Source: Gellertiella hungarica (GTDB lineage: Bacteria; Pseudomonadota; Alphaproteobacteria; Rhizobiales; Rhizobiaceae). Taken from it: a DNA stretch of 64,000 bases. The stretch covers positions 1 through 64,000 of the forward strand of contig NZ_JACIEZ010000008.1 in the NCBI RefSeq assembly GCF_014197145.1, given 5' to 3'. The translations under genes and the position numbers were made by a program. Each line of letters opens with the position of its first letter. Within the stretch, counting starts at the first letter, position 1. Below are positions 7,739 through 19,662 of the stretch, piece by piece. The notes under the pieces were generated by a model that saw only the letters and a list, made by a program, of their open reading frames with translations, ran no database searches and had not been told where the DNA came from.

Positions 7739-7938
7739 GGATTCTCGGTCGCCTTGGCAGAATTTTCCGCCATATCCAGTTTCTCGAGGAGGTCGAGGAA
7801 CCGCTCGGGGATGGCTTCGTTTTGAACGCTGTCATAAAGTTCCCGCAGAACGCGCGACACCAGAGAGTTCGGGTCTATGATGTGGGATTCCGCATAAGTC
7901 TGAACATTTTCGTCAGCCTCGTTCGGTTTTTCGTGCAT
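7735..7938 (-). CDS. nepR: NepR anti-sigma factor
   Basis: 67 residues from the ATG at 7938; an in-frame start 21 codons upstream would overlap the promoter region, so the shorter form is preferred. The core VSRVLRELYDSVQNEAIPERFLDLLEKL is the two-helix NepR element that wraps the sigma factor or, after stress, the sigma-like domain of PhyR. Length and position (upstream of and overlapping ecfG, divergent from phyR) match the canonical GSR locus. Confidence 0.9.
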   Translation of the reverse strand: MHEKPNEADENVQTYAESHIIDPNSLVSRVLRELYDSVQNEAIPERFLDLLEKLDMAENSAKATENP

Positions 7939-7974
7939 GATGAATGGCGACCTGTATTGGTTTGTTACGGGGTA

Positions 7975-7999
7975 AATGTCCGCCGGGAGAAAAAGTTCC
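7975..7999 (-). promoter_or_regulatory. EcfG-type promoter of nepR-ecfG (weaker -10)
   Basis: Minus-strand GGAAC (7999-7995), 16-base spacer, CATT (7978-7975). The -35 is perfect; the -10 departs from CGTT at one base. It would start transcription about 30 bases ahead of nepR, giving sigma autoregulation. Its -35 forms an inverted repeat with the phyR -35: AGTTCC, eight bases, GGAACT (7994-8013). Confidence 0.6.
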
Positions 8000-8007
8000 A
8001 AGCGAAA

Positions 8008-8032
8008 GGAACTTTATTTTTTCGTGCGCGTT
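8008..8032 (+). promoter_or_regulatory. EcfG promoter of phyR
   Basis: GGAAC (8008-8012), 16-base spacer, CGTT (8029-8032): a perfect consensus, 45 bases ahead of the phyR ATG. Back-to-back with the nepR promoter, it makes phyR part of its own regulon, as in other alphaproteobacteria. Confidence 0.88.
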
Positions 8033-8076
8033 TAGTCGACCGTCGGGGTATACCGACGCAACTGGAAAGCTACAAA

Positions 8077-8871
8077 ATGTCTCTATCGGTTCGCATTGCA
8101 GCCCATCTTCCCCTCCTCCGTCGTTATGCTCGCAGCGTCAGTGGTTCCCAGACCTCCGGTGACGCCTATGTTGCCGCCACGCTCGAGGCCCTGATCGCGG
8201 ACATCAGCATCTTCCCGAAGACGTCCAGCGATCGCGTTTCGCTCTACCAACTCTTTGCAACTATATTTGGTTCCGCTGAAATAGAAATTCCCGAGGTCGA
8301 GTCGCCCTTCGCCTGGGAAAAGCGGGCCGCCGCAAACCTCGCCTCGCTGCCCACCCGTGCCAAGCAGGCCTTCCTGCTGACAACCGTCGAAGGTTTCACG
8401 GTGTCCGAGACGGCGGAGATCCTCAAGGTTGCGGAAGACGACGTGAAGCCGCTCCTCGACCAGGCCTCGCGCGAGATATTGGAGCAGATCGCCACCGACA
8501 TCATGATCATCGAGGACGAGCCTCTGATCGCGATGGACATCGAGCAGATGCTGCAGGAGCTCGGCCATTTCGTCACCGGCATCGCCCGCACCCACCGGGA
8601 AGCGGTGGAACTGTTCCACAAGACGAAGCCGAAGATGGTGCTGGCCGATATTCAGCTCGCCGACGGAAGCTCCGGTCTCGACGCGATTTCCGACATCCTC
8701 AAGGAAGCAAGCATTCCGGTCATCTTCATCACCGCCTGCCCCGAGCGCCTGCTGACCGGCGAGCGTCCGGAGCCGACCTTCCTGGTGACCAAGCCGTTCA
8801 ATCCTGACGTCGTCAAGGCAATGATCAGTCAGGCCCTGTTCTTCAATGCGAGCGTCTCGAACCCCGCGTGA
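8077..8871 (+). CDS. phyR: PhyR anti-anti-sigma response regulator
   Basis: 264 residues from the ATG at 8077 (MSLSVRIAAHLPLLRRYAR). Residues about 1-135 are a sigma-like domain (regions 2 and 4, with LASLPTRAKQAFLLTTVEGF and VSETAEILKVAEDDVK). Residues about 140-260 are a receiver (IMIIEDEPLIAMDIEQML) with phospho-acceptor Asp191 in VLADIQLADG, a conserved Thr and the KPFNPDVV lysine. When phosphorylated, it exposes the sigma-like domain and sequesters NepR, releasing EcfG. It is followed by an HWE kinase that is a likely phosphodonor. Confidence 0.95.
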   Translation: MSLSVRIAAHLPLLRRYARSVSGSQTSGDAYVAATLEALIADISIFPKTSSDRVSLYQLFATIFGSAEIEIPEVESPFAWEKRAAANLASLPTRAKQAFLLTTVEGFTVSETAEILKVAEDDVKPLLDQASREILEQIATDIMIIEDEPLIAMDIEQMLQELGHFVTGIARTHREAVELFHKTKPKMVLADIQLADGSSGLDAISDILKEASIPVIFITACPERLLTGERPEPTFLVTKPFNPDVVKAMISQALFFNASVSNPA

Positions 8872-8888
8872 CCGGCATTGCCGGTCAC
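8868..8888 (+). other. Stem-loop over the phyR stop codon
   Basis: GTGACCGG (8868-8875) and CCGGTCAC (8881-8888) form a perfect 8-bp stem around CATTG; the phyR TGA lies in the left arm. No U-run follows, so it may be a partial attenuator or a 3' stabilising structure that sets kinase output below phyR. Confidence 0.45.
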
Positions 8889-8918
8889 GGGAGTTCCGGT
8901 AGAGGAGCGAACTTTACC

Positions 8919-9920
8919 ATGACACGCGCTCTTTGGCTTCAGCCCGCACCTGGCGGCACGGGCCGAAACAGCTTGCTGGCCCTGGCCCTGTCAGGGTCGG
9001 CAAGCTGCATTCTCATGCAGGACGAAGCCTGGAACTATCTGCTGGTGGCGAACCTTCCGGAGTGCTGGCAGCGCGACCAAACGGAAGACGGCGTGCGCAC
9101 CGACGACAGCCTCTTCGGCGCGGAAATCGCCGAGAAGCTCGCGGATCTCAAGCGCAACCTGGAGGCATCGGGCGTCGAGCGCAGCCTCGAGGTGGAGGTC
9201 GACGAACAGGTCTTCCGCTTCACCCTCACCCGCATCGCCGATGGGGAGGGCGGCCTTTTCTACCAGACCCGCATCGAGGACATCACCGATGCCCGCAACA
9301 GCGAGCAGATGCTGCACTCGCTGCAAAGGGAAGGCAGCCATCGCTCGAAGAACATGCTGGCCGTGATCCAGAGCATCGCCTCCCAGACGGCGCGCCATTC
9401 GGCCTCGCTGCAGGAGTTCCTGAAGAAGTTCAGGGATCGCCTGCACTGTCTGTCCCAGTCACAGGACCTGATCACCGGTTCGCGCTGGCGCGGCGCCCAT
9501 TTCTTCGATCTCGTCTACCAGCAGACCAAGCATCTTTCCCCGGAAAACCGGCGGCTGCTCGAGATCGAGGGCGACAACGTCTTCCTGACCCCCAATGCAT
9601 CCATGCATCTGGGGCTGGCCATGCACGAGCTGATGGTGAATGCCGCCAATCACGGCACCGTCTTCGAAAGCCGCGACGCGCCGATATCGGTGACCTGCAC
9701 GCGCATCCACGAGTCCGACGGCGAGGCGATCCGGTTCGAATGGCGCGAACCTTTCGAGGCGGAGTGGAAACGCCTGACCACGAGCGGATACCAGAAGCAT
9801 TTCGGCAGCACGGTGCTGGAGCATGTCGTGCCTGCCTCCGTCGGCGGCGATGCGGACTACCGGCTGACGGACACGGAGATCACCTACATCCTGACCTTCC
9901 CGCTGGAGCAGCACAGCTGA
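8919..9920 (+). CDS. HWE/HisKA_2-family sensor histidine kinase, likely PhyR phosphodonor
   Basis: 333 residues from the ATG at 8919, with a GAGGAG box; a GTG at 8868 would add 17 residues inside the hairpin. Residues about 1-125 are a PAS-like sensory region ending in a PAC-like FYQTRIEDITDARNSE. His141 lies in EGSHRSKNMLAVIQSIA, the HWE/HisKA_2 phosphorylation box. A diverged ATPase follows with the N box LGLAMHELMVNAANHG. There are no membrane segments, so it is cytoplasmic. Position next to phyR argues that it feeds the general stress response; family members in this place include PhyK-like kinases. Confidence 0.85.
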   Translation: MTRALWLQPAPGGTGRNSLLALALSGSASCILMQDEAWNYLLVANLPECWQRDQTEDGVRTDDSLFGAEIAEKLADLKRNLEASGVERSLEVEVDEQVFRFTLTRIADGEGGLFYQTRIEDITDARNSEQMLHSLQREGSHRSKNMLAVIQSIASQTARHSASLQEFLKKFRDRLHCLSQSQDLITGSRWRGAHFFDLVYQQTKHLSPENRRLLEIEGDNVFLTPNASMHLGLAMHELMVNAANHGTVFESRDAPISVTCTRIHESDGEAIRFEWREPFEAEWKRLTTSGYQKHFGSTVLEHVVPASVGGDADYRLTDTEITYILTFPLEQHS

Positions 9921-9938
9921 AAGCCGGCCGGCGCCCGG

Positions 9939-10973
9939 TCAGCACGCCAGGCGGTCGTCCGAGCGCTCGATCAGGTCGGGCATCAGCAGGGCCTGAAGGC
10001 GCTCCGCCGGCTCGCCTTCCATGCGCCGCAGGATGAACTGGCCGAGCAGAGCGCTTGGCGTGCTGATCGGCAGGAAATAGGTGGTGATGGGCGGGGCGAA
10101 GTAGCCGCTGATGTTGAGGTCGTCCGTGGCATTGACGACGGCATCGCGCCCGTGGACGAGGCCACGCGCATGAAAGCCGGAAAGCGCGCCGAGCGCGGAC
10201 GCCTCGTTGGCGCAGATATAGGCCGTCGGCGGGTCCGGCATCTGCGACATGGCGATCACGTTCTCCCGTCCGAAGGCCGGGATCAGCCGTCCCTGCGCGA
10301 CAAGCGCCGGATCGAAGGAAAGACCTGCCTTTTCCAGCGCCTCCCGATAGGCTTCCAGGCGGACCGCCGAATAGGTGAGCTCGGCGACAGGGTTGATCAG
10401 CGCAATGCGCCGGTGCCCCCGCTCCGCGAGGCGGGCGACTGCCGCAAGGATCATCTGCCTGTTGTCCTGATCGACGAAGGCGTGCACTCCGTTGGACAGC
10501 GTCATGCCATAGGTGACGAAGGGAAAATCCGCATCCTGCATCAGCTGCACGCGCGGATCGTCCGTCCGGGTCCCGGAGATGATGATGCCATCGGCCTTGC
10601 GCAGCGTGACGATCTGGCGGACGGCGGCCAGGCTTTCGGTAAAGTCTCGCACCGGATGCAGGGCCACGCGATAGGGCGTTTCCTCAAGCGCGAAGGAAAT
10701 GCCGCTGAGCAGCTGGGCGTATTCCACGCCTTCCCACTCGCTTTCGCCAGCCGCCGGCGCGGTCATCACGGCGGCAACCTGATAGGTCTTGCCGGTTCTG
10801 AGCTGCACGCCGTGCAGATTGAGCTCGTAGCCCACGCGGGCGGCGGACTTGAGCACCAGTTCCCGGGTCTCCGGCCGCACCTGCGGGGAATTGTTAAGCG
10901 CCTTCGAAACGGTCGCAATGGACAAGCCGGTGTCCTGCGCAATGGTCTTGATCGTCGGTCGCTGCGTGCTCAT
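9939..10973 (-). CDS. LacI-family transcriptional regulator
   Basis: 344 residues. The N-terminal HTH (PTIKTIAQDTGLSIATVSKAL, hinge VRPETRELVLKSAARVGY) precedes a periplasmic-binding-protein-like effector domain (about 65-340) with GIIISGTRTDDPRV and GHRRIALINP. The ATG has AAGGGA six bases upstream. The genes on either side (an HWE kinase and a flavoprotein) are not typical LacI targets, so its operon and sugar ligand cannot be assigned from this window. Confidence 0.88.
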   Translation of the reverse strand: MSTQRPTIKTIAQDTGLSIATVSKALNNSPQVRPETRELVLKSAARVGYELNLHGVQLRTGKTYQVAAVMTAPAAGESEWEGVEYAQLLSGISFALEETPYRVALHPVRDFTESLAAVRQIVTLRKADGIIISGTRTDDPRVQLMQDADFPFVTYGMTLSNGVHAFVDQDNRQMILAAVARLAERGHRRIALINPVAELTYSAVRLEAYREALEKAGLSFDPALVAQGRLIPAFGRENVIAMSQMPDPPTAYICANEASALGALSGFHARGLVHGRDAVVNATDDLNISGYFAPPITTYFLPISTPSALLGQFILRRMEGEPAERLQALLMPDLIERSDDRLAC

Positions 10974-11153
10974 GTCGTCCCTTGTCGGGCGGCGAATCGC
11001 GCCTGTGCCCTTGCCCCGGAAATCCAGTTATAAGGATGACTTCGGCTTGCGCCAGAGCCGGTATGCGGCAGCGTTTGGCAAAGGCACTCCCGCCGGCGCC
11101 GGAGATAGGGTAAGGCACGGCCCACAGGAGACGGACGAAAGGATTTCCAGGCC

Positions 11154-12371
11154 ATGGCGGCAGCAGGCGTTGCGATCTTCGGGGGCGGTCCGGCCGGCCT
11201 CATGGCGGCCGACCGGCTTTCGGCGGCGGGCCATGCCGTGACCGTTTACGAGGCGATGCCGACGGTCGGGCGAAAGTTCCTGCTGGCCGGCAAGTCCGGT
11301 CTGAACCTCACCCATGCGGAAGGACTGGAAAGCTTCCTCGGCCGCTACGGGGAGGCGCGGGCCGTTCTGGAGCAGGCCGTTCGCCGTCTCTCCCCGGACC
11401 GGCTGCGCCAATGGGCGGACAATCTCGGCGCGGAGACCTTTGTCGGCAGCTCCGGGCGCGTTTTCCCGAAGGTCATGAAGGCCTCGCCGCTGTTGCGAGC
11501 CTGGCTGAAGACGCTGCAACTGCAGGGCGTCACCATCCACACCCGGCATCGCTGGCTGGGGATGGCCGCGGAAGGCGGCCACAGGATTGCAACGCCGGAC
11601 GGGGAGCGGATCGTCAGGCCGAAAGCGGCGCTGCTTGCCTTCGGCGGTGCAAGCTGGCCGAAGCTCGGATCGGATGGCGGCTGGATCGACAGCCTGCGCG
11701 CCCTCGATGTCGAGGTCACGCCCTTTCGTCCGGCCAATTGCGGTTTCGAACGGGCGTGGTCGGCGTACTTCCGGGAGCGCTTCGCTGGCGCACCGGTCAA
11801 GTCGGTGACCGCCACCAGCGAGGCCGGCACCGTGCAGGGCGAGTTCGTCATCAGTACAAGCGGCGTCGAGGGCAGCCTGATCTACGCCCATGCCGCGGCG
11901 CTCCGCGATGCCATAGACCGCTCCGGACACGCCGTTCTCGCGCTGGACCTGGCACCGGGACGCGACCGGGCGAGGCTGATCGGCGAGTTGCACCGGCAGG
12001 GCGGCAAGGCCTCCTTCTCCAACAGGCTCAGAAAGGCGGCTGGCCTCGATCCCGTCAAGATTGCCCTCCTGCGCGAGATTTCCCCCGATGCGCCCGGCCT
12101 GTCCGCCGCCGACCTCGCGCACCGCATCAAGGCGCTTCCCCTCCGCCTGGACCGGACGCGGCCCATAGAGGAGGCGATATCTTCCGCCGGTGGCATCCCC
12201 TGGTCGGAGATCGACGAGCGATACATGCTGCGCCGTATTCCCGGCCTCTTCGTCGCCGGGGAAATGATCGACTGGGAGGCCCCGACCGGCGGATATCTCC
12301 TGACGGCCTGCCTCGCGACCGGCGATGCCGCGGCATCCGGAATCGACACCTATCTCGCCGCTGGCGCATAG
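11154..12371 (+). CDS. HI0933/TIGR03862-type NAD(P)/FAD-dependent flavoprotein
   Basis: 405 residues. The N-terminal dinucleotide motif VAIFGGGPAGLMAADRL, the family hallmark GRKFLLAGKSGLNLTH (about residues 39-54) and a C-terminal GLFVAGEMIDWEAPTGGYLL mark the HI0933-like flavoproteins, within the alpha/betaproteobacterial TIGR03862 branch. It binds FAD; the physiological substrate is not established. It is a monocistronic gene divergent from the LacI regulator. Bases 12372-12650 after it hold no CDS and contain the promoter region of the next operon. Confidence 0.82.
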   Translation: MAAAGVAIFGGGPAGLMAADRLSAAGHAVTVYEAMPTVGRKFLLAGKSGLNLTHAEGLESFLGRYGEARAVLEQAVRRLSPDRLRQWADNLGAETFVGSSGRVFPKVMKASPLLRAWLKTLQLQGVTIHTRHRWLGMAAEGGHRIATPDGERIVRPKAALLAFGGASWPKLGSDGGWIDSLRALDVEVTPFRPANCGFERAWSAYFRERFAGAPVKSVTATSEAGTVQGEFVISTSGVEGSLIYAHAAALRDAIDRSGHAVLALDLAPGRDRARLIGELHRQGGKASFSNRLRKAAGLDPVKIALLREISPDAPGLSAADLAHRIKALPLRLDRTRPIEEAISSAGGIPWSEIDERYMLRRIPGLFVAGEMIDWEAPTGGYLLTACLATGDAAASGIDTYLAAGA

Positions 12372-12650
12372 AACCCCTCGCCCGTTTCGGTGAAAACGAG
12401 CAAGTTCGGCGCGGAAGCGTGCCTTTGCGCATAAAGGCTGCGCGCACCCTTTCCTTTTGCCTCGAGATCGCCGAGATTCCTCTCAGGCGCTCACGCTATC
12501 ATCGGGTCCTCGCTGAACACGGGAGGATTGAGCGATGCATCTGGGAAATGGCAGGGATCTCTGCCAGCCGCCGGCAGCCGTCACGGTCCCGGCCGCCTTC
12601 CCCCGCGCCACGAAATTCCGTCCCGAGGCTTTTCAATGCGGAGTGGCATC

Positions 12651-13850
<1,200 letters not shown>

Positions 13851-13859
13851 GGAACGGGC

Positions 13860-14627
13860 ATGAAGATCGAAGGACATCATTTCGTCGTGACCGGCGCGGC
13901 CTCCGGACTGGGGGCTGCGACGGCAGAGCATCTGCTGTCGCGCGGCGCGAAGGTCACGCTCGCCGATCGCAATGCGGATGCGGGGCAGGCGCTGGTCGGG
14001 AAGCTGGGAGACAATGCCCGCTTCGCAGCCCTCGACGTCAGCGACGACAGGGGGATGGAGACGGCGCTTGCCGAAGCCGCCGTGGCCTTCGGCCCGCTGC
14101 GCGGTGCGATTGCCTGCGCCGGCATCGCGCCATCGGAAAAGGTGCTTGGCAGAAACGGGATCCATGCGCTCGAGAGCTTCGAGAGGACCCTTTCCGTCAA
14201 TGTCACCGGCACCTTCAATCTGATCCGTCATGCGGCAAAGCTCATGGCGGAGAATGAGCCGCTGGAGGACGGCGAGCGCGGCGTGCTGATCGCCACCGCC
14301 TCGGTGGCCGCCTTCGAGGGCCAGATCGGCCAGGCGGCCTATGCCGCGTCGAAGGCCGCCGTTGCGGGCATGATCCTGCCCGTCGCGCGCGAACTGGCCC
14401 GCAGCGGAATTCGCGCCATGGCCATCGCCCCCGGCATCTTCGAGACACCCATGATGGCCGGGTTTCCCGACCATGTGCAGGCGGCACTGGCCCAGTCGGT
14501 TCCCTTTCCGCAGCGGCTCGGACGGCCGGCGGAATATGCCCGCCTTGCCGCGGAAATCATTGAGAACACCATGCTGAACGGCTCGGTCATCCGTCTCGAC
14601 GGAGCGCTCCGCATGGCTGCGCGTTGA
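13860..14627 (+). CDS. SDR 3-hydroxyacyl-CoA dehydrogenase (HSD10/MHBD type)
   Basis: 255 residues, a classical SDR. The NAD motif is [15 protein letters not shown]; Asp in LADRN selects NAD; NAG is replaced by CAGIAPSEK; the catalytic Tyr161 and Lys165 lie in YAASKAAV. The C-terminal pattern ([15 protein letters not shown]) fits type-II 3-hydroxyacyl-CoA dehydrogenases of the HSD17B10 group, which oxidise 2-methyl-3-hydroxybutyryl-CoA. Its position between a thiolase and the bkd genes supports isoleucine breakdown. Confidence 0.85.
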   Translation: MKIEGHHFVVTGAASGLGAATAEHLLSRGAKVTLADRNADAGQALVGKLGDNARFAALDVSDDRGMETALAEAAVAFGPLRGAIACAGIAPSEKVLGRNGIHALESFERTLSVNVTGTFNLIRHAAKLMAENEPLEDGERGVLIATASVAAFEGQIGQAAYAASKAAVAGMILPVARELARSGIRAMAIAPGIFETPMMAGFPDHVQAALAQSVPFPQRLGRPAEYARLAAEIIENTMLNGSVIRLDGALRMAAR

Positions 14628-15890
<1,263 letters not shown>

Positions 15891-15893
15891 CCC

Positions 15894-16907
15894 ATGCCAC
15901 GCATGACCATGATTGAAGCCATTCGCAGCGCCATGGACGTTTCCATGGAGCGCGACGACCGGGTGGTCGTCTTCGGGGAGGATGTCGGCTATTTCGGCGG
16001 CGTCTTCCGCTGCACCCAGGGCCTCCAGCAGAAATATGGCCGCACCCGGTGCTTCGACGCGCCGATCTCCGAATCCGGCATCGTCGGCGCCGCGATCGGC
16101 ATGGCGGCCTATGGCCTGAAACCCTGCGTCGAAATCCAGTTCGCGGACTACATGTATCCGGCCTACGACCAGCTGACCCAGGAAGCGGCGCGCATGCGCT
16201 ACCGCTCCAACCACCAGTTCACCTGCCCGATGGTGGTGCGCATGCCGACCGGCGGCGGCATCTTCGGCGGCCAGACCCACAGCCAGAGCCCGGAAGCGCT
16301 CTTCACCCATGTGTGCGGCCTGAAGGTGGTCGTCCCCTCGACCCCCTATGATGCCAAGGGGCTGCTGATCGCCTCCATCGAGGATCCGGATCCGGTTATC
16401 TTCCTTGAGCCGAAGCGGCTCTACAACGGCCCCTTCGACGGCCATCACGACCGGCCGGTAACACCCTGGGCGGGTCATCCCGCGGCCGATGTTCCGGAAG
16501 GGCATTTCGTCGTGCCGCTCGGCGAGGCGGCAACGGTGCGGGAAGGCTCTGCGGTGACGATCGTCACCTACGGCACCATGGTTCATGTGGCCGCCGCAGC
16601 AGCAGAGGAGACGGGGATCGACGCCGAGATCATCGACCTGCGCACGCTCCTTCCGCTCGATCTCGAAGCCATCACCCGCTCCGTGCGCAAGACCGGACGC
16701 TGCATGGTGCTACACGAGGCGACGCTCACCTCCGGTTTCGGCGGGGAGCTGGCGGCACTGGTCCAGGAGCACTGCTTCTACAATCTGGAAGGCCCCGTCG
16801 TCCGCGTTGCCGGCTGGGACACGCCCTATCCGCACGCGCAGGAATGGGACTACTTCCCCGGCCCGGCCCGCGTCGGGCAGGCACTCAAGGACATGATGGA
16901 GGCCTGA
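15894..16907 (+). CDS. bkdA2: Branched-chain 2-oxoacid dehydrogenase E1 beta subunit
   Basis: 337 residues, starting three bases after the bkdA1 stop. It has the transketolase-like pyrimidine domain ([47 protein letters not shown]) and the C-terminal transketolase domain ([21 protein letters not shown]). It forms the alpha2beta2 E1 with BkdA1. Length and motifs are normal for the family. Confidence 0.95.
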   Translation: MPRMTMIEAIRSAMDVSMERDDRVVVFGEDVGYFGGVFRCTQGLQQKYGRTRCFDAPISESGIVGAAIGMAAYGLKPCVEIQFADYMYPAYDQLTQEAARMRYRSNHQFTCPMVVRMPTGGGIFGGQTHSQSPEALFTHVCGLKVVVPSTPYDAKGLLIASIEDPDPVIFLEPKRLYNGPFDGHHDRPVTPWAGHPAADVPEGHFVVPLGEAATVREGSAVTIVTYGTMVHVAAAAAEETGIDAEIIDLRTLLPLDLEAITRSVRKTGRCMVLHEATLTSGFGGELAALVQEHCFYNLEGPVVRVAGWDTPYPHAQEWDYFPGPARVGQALKDMMEA

Positions 16908-16909
16908 TC

Positions 16910-18226
16910 ATGGCGATGCAAACGATCAAGATGCCCGATGTGGGCGAAGGTGTCGCCGAGGCGGAAATCGTGGAATGGCACGTGAAAGTCGGCGATCTCG
17001 TGCGCGAGGACGACGTGCTGACCGCGGTGATGACCGGCAAGGCGACGGTGGAGATCCCCTCACCCGTCGAAGGCAGGATCAGCTGGATCGGACCGGCCAT
17101 CGGCGACATGGTTCCCGTGGGAACCCCGATCCTCCGGATCGAACATGCCGACGAGGGAGAAGACCATGCCGGCGCGGACGAGGACATACCGGCGCTGGCG
17201 CCGGACGCCGCGACCGAAAGGCCGGCAGCGGCTCCCCAGCCCGCCGAAGCCGCACCGGCACCGGCGCGGATGCAGACGGAGCGGCCCGCGCCTGCGGCCG
17301 CTGCCGCACCCGCAGCAAGGCCCGTCCATACGCCCGGCGCTCCGAGAGCGGAGGGCGAAAAGCCCCTCGCCTCCCCGGCAGTGCGCCTTCGGGCGCGCGA
17401 GGCCGGTGTCGATCTGCGGCAGGTTCCGGGTACCGGCCCGGCAGGGCGGATCACCCACGAGGATATCGATCTTTTCCTGGAGCAGGGTCCCGTAGCGCCG
17501 GCCGCTGCAGGCCGCAAGGCCGATCTCTCCGTCAAGGAGATCAGGATGGCCGGTCTTCGCCGGCGCATCGCCGAGCAGATGAGCCGCTCGAAGAGCCGCA
17601 TTCCGCACATCACCTATGTGGACGAGGTGGACATGACGGCACTGGAGGAGCTGCGCGCCGGCATGAACAGGACGCTGAAGCCCGGACGCGTGAAGCTCAC
17701 CCTGCTGCCCTTCCTGATGCGGGCCATGGTGAAGGCCATCGCCGATCAGCCGATCTTCAACGCCCTCTATGACGACGAGGCCGGCATCATCCGCCAGCAC
17801 GGCGGCGTCCATATCGGTATCGCGGCCCAGACCCCCTCGGGGCTGATGGTGCCGGTTGTGCGGCATGCGGAGGCCCGCGACATCCACGATTGCGCCCGGG
17901 AAGTGGTGCGCCTGAGCGAGGCGGCACGGACGGGCACGGCGCTCCGGGAAGAACTTTCGGGATCGACGATCACCATCTCCTCCCTCGGCGCGCTCGGAGG
18001 GATCGTGTCCACGCCCGTCATCAACCACCCGGAGGTCGCGATCATCGGCGTCAACAAGATGGCGATCCGCCCGCACTGGGACGGCACGCAATTCGTGCCG
18101 CGCAAGATGATGAACCTCTCCTCCAGCTTCGATCACCGCGTGATCGACGGCTACGATGCAGCAACCTTCGTGCAGCGCATCAAGGCGCTGCTCGAAAACC
18201 CGGCCATGATCTTCGTCGAGGACTGA
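16910..18226 (+). CDS. bkdB: Branched-chain 2-oxoacid dehydrogenase E2, lipoamide acyltransferase
   Basis: 438 residues from the ATG at 16910, two bases after the E1 beta stop with GGAGG upstream. There is one lipoyl domain (1-80, lipoyl Lys44 in MTGKATVEI), an Ala/Pro-rich linker (about 85-150), a peripheral-subunit-binding domain (about 155-195, [15 protein letters not shown]) and the catalytic domain (about 205-438) with the active-site His409 and Asp413 in SFDHRVIDG. It transfers the branched acyl group to CoA and forms the core of the complex. Confidence 0.95.
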   Translation: MAMQTIKMPDVGEGVAEAEIVEWHVKVGDLVREDDVLTAVMTGKATVEIPSPVEGRISWIGPAIGDMVPVGTPILRIEHADEGEDHAGADEDIPALAPDAATERPAAAPQPAEAAPAPARMQTERPAPAAAAAPAARPVHTPGAPRAEGEKPLASPAVRLRAREAGVDLRQVPGTGPAGRITHEDIDLFLEQGPVAPAAAGRKADLSVKEIRMAGLRRRIAEQMSRSKSRIPHITYVDEVDMTALEELRAGMNRTLKPGRVKLTLLPFLMRAMVKAIADQPIFNALYDDEAGIIRQHGGVHIGIAAQTPSGLMVPVVRHAEARDIHDCAREVVRLSEAARTGTALREELSGSTITISSLGALGGIVSTPVINHPEVAIIGVNKMAIRPHWDGTQFVPRKMMNLSSSFDHRVIDGYDAATFVQRIKALLENPAMIFVED

Positions 18227-18227
18227 C

Positions 18228-19622
18228 ATGAAGGAAATCCACTGCAAGCTTCTCGTCATCGGCGCCGGCCCCGGCGGCTATGTCGCGGCCATCCGTGCCG
18301 GCCAGCTCGGAATCGACACGGTCATCGTCGAGCGCGCCCGCCCCGGGGGCACCTGCCTCAACATCGGCTGCATTCCGTCGAAGGCGCTGATCCACGCCGC
18401 CGAGGACTTCCACGCGGCCGTGGGCCGGGCCGGGAAACCCTCGCCAACCGGCCTCAGCCACGGCGCGCCGAGCCTCGACTTTTCGGCGACACAGGCCTGG
18501 AAATCCGGCATCGTCGGCCGTCTGACGGGGGGCGTGGCGGCCCTTCTCAAGAAGGCCGGCGTGAAGACCGTCGTCGGCCACGCCCGTTTCCGTGACGGCC
18601 GGACGGTGGCCGTCGAGACCGAGATCGGGACGCAGGTGATCCATGCGGAAAACACCATCATCGCCACCGGTTCCGCCCCCGTGGAGCTTCCCGTGCTGCC
18701 CTTCGGCGGCAACATCATTTCCTCGACCGAGGCATTGTCGCTCGGCGCGGTGCCGGAAAGCCTGACGGTCATCGGCGGGGGCTATATCGGCGTCGAACTC
18801 GGAACCGCCTATGCCAAGCTTGGCGCCAGGGTGACCATCGTCGAAGCACAGCCTCGGATCCTGCCGCTTTACGATGCGGCTCTTGTGCGTCCCGTCGAGA
18901 AGCGCCTGGCATCGCTGGGCGTCACCCTTCTCACCGGCACCCGGATCAAGGGCGGCTCCGAGGATGGCCTGGTCACGATCGAGGGGACGGATGGCCGGCC
19001 GCGCGAGATACGCGCGGACAAGGTACTCGTCACCGTCGGGCGTCGCCCCGTCACCGAAGGCTGGGGCAGGGAGGAACTGGTGCTCGACATGGCCGGGCCG
19101 TTCATTCGCATCGACGAGCGCTGCCGCACCTCCATGCGCGGCATCTACGCGATCGGCGACGTGACCGGCGAGCCGATGCTTGCCCATCGCGCCATGGCAC
19201 AGGGGGAAATGGTGGCGGAGCTGGTCGCCGGCCGTTCCCGTCTTTTCGACAAGCGCGTCATCCCGGCTGTGTGCTTCTCTTCACCGGAAGTGGTGAGCGC
19301 CGGACTGTCGCCGGAGGAGGCAAAGGCCGCCGGTTACGAAACCGTGCAGGGGCAGTTCCCCTTCCTTGCCAACGGACGCGCGATGACGCTCGGCTCGGAC
19401 GACGGCTTCGTCCGGATCGTCGCCCGGGCGGACAATCATCTGGTGCTCGGCATCCAGGCGGTTGGGGAGCATGTGTCCGAACTGTCTGCCGCCTTTGCGC
19501 TCGCGATCGAAATGGGGGCGCGGCTGGAGGATGTGGCCGGCACGATCCATGCCCATCCCACGCTTTCGGAGGCCTTCCCCGAGGCTGCCATGGCCGCCCT
19601 CGGCCACGGCCTGCACATGTGA
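18228..19622 (+). CDS. lpdV: Dihydrolipoyl dehydrogenase (E3) of the branched-chain complex
   Basis: 464 residues, starting one base after the bkdB stop. FAD motif [17 protein letters not shown]; redox-active pair Cys43 and Cys48 in [16 protein letters not shown] motif [19 protein letters not shown]; second FAD contact [16 protein letters not shown]; catalytic His-Glu in [13 protein letters not shown]. It reoxidises lipoamide on BkdB. It is the last gene of the operon, ended by the strong shared terminator. Confidence 0.95.
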   Translation: MKEIHCKLLVIGAGPGGYVAAIRAGQLGIDTVIVERARPGGTCLNIGCIPSKALIHAAEDFHAAVGRAGKPSPTGLSHGAPSLDFSATQAWKSGIVGRLTGGVAALLKKAGVKTVVGHARFRDGRTVAVETEIGTQVIHAENTIIATGSAPVELPVLPFGGNIISSTEALSLGAVPESLTVIGGGYIGVELGTAYAKLGARVTIVEAQPRILPLYDAALVRPVEKRLASLGVTLLTGTRIKGGSEDGLVTIEGTDGRPREIRADKVLVTVGRRPVTEGWGREELVLDMAGPFIRIDERCRTSMRGIYAIGDVTGEPMLAHRAMAQGEMVAELVAGRSRLFDKRVIPAVCFSSPEVVSAGLSPEEAKAAGYETVQGQFPFLANGRAMTLGSDDGFVRIVARADNHLVLGIQAVGEHVSELSAAFALAIEMGARLEDVAGTIHAHPTLSEAFPEAAMAALGHGLHM

Positions 19623-19626
19623 GCGT

Positions 19627-19662
19627 GACGGCGCTGCCGGTCAGCCGATCGGCAGCGCCGTC
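19627..19662. terminator. Bidirectional terminator between lpdV and the Lrp gene
   Basis: A perfect 13-bp inverted repeat, GACGGCGCTGCCG (19627-19639) and CGGCAGCGCCGTC (19650-19662), with a 10-base loop. It starts five bases after the lpdV stop and covers the last codons of the convergent Lrp gene. There is only a weak T-run on either side, but the stem is very stable. Confidence 0.7.
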
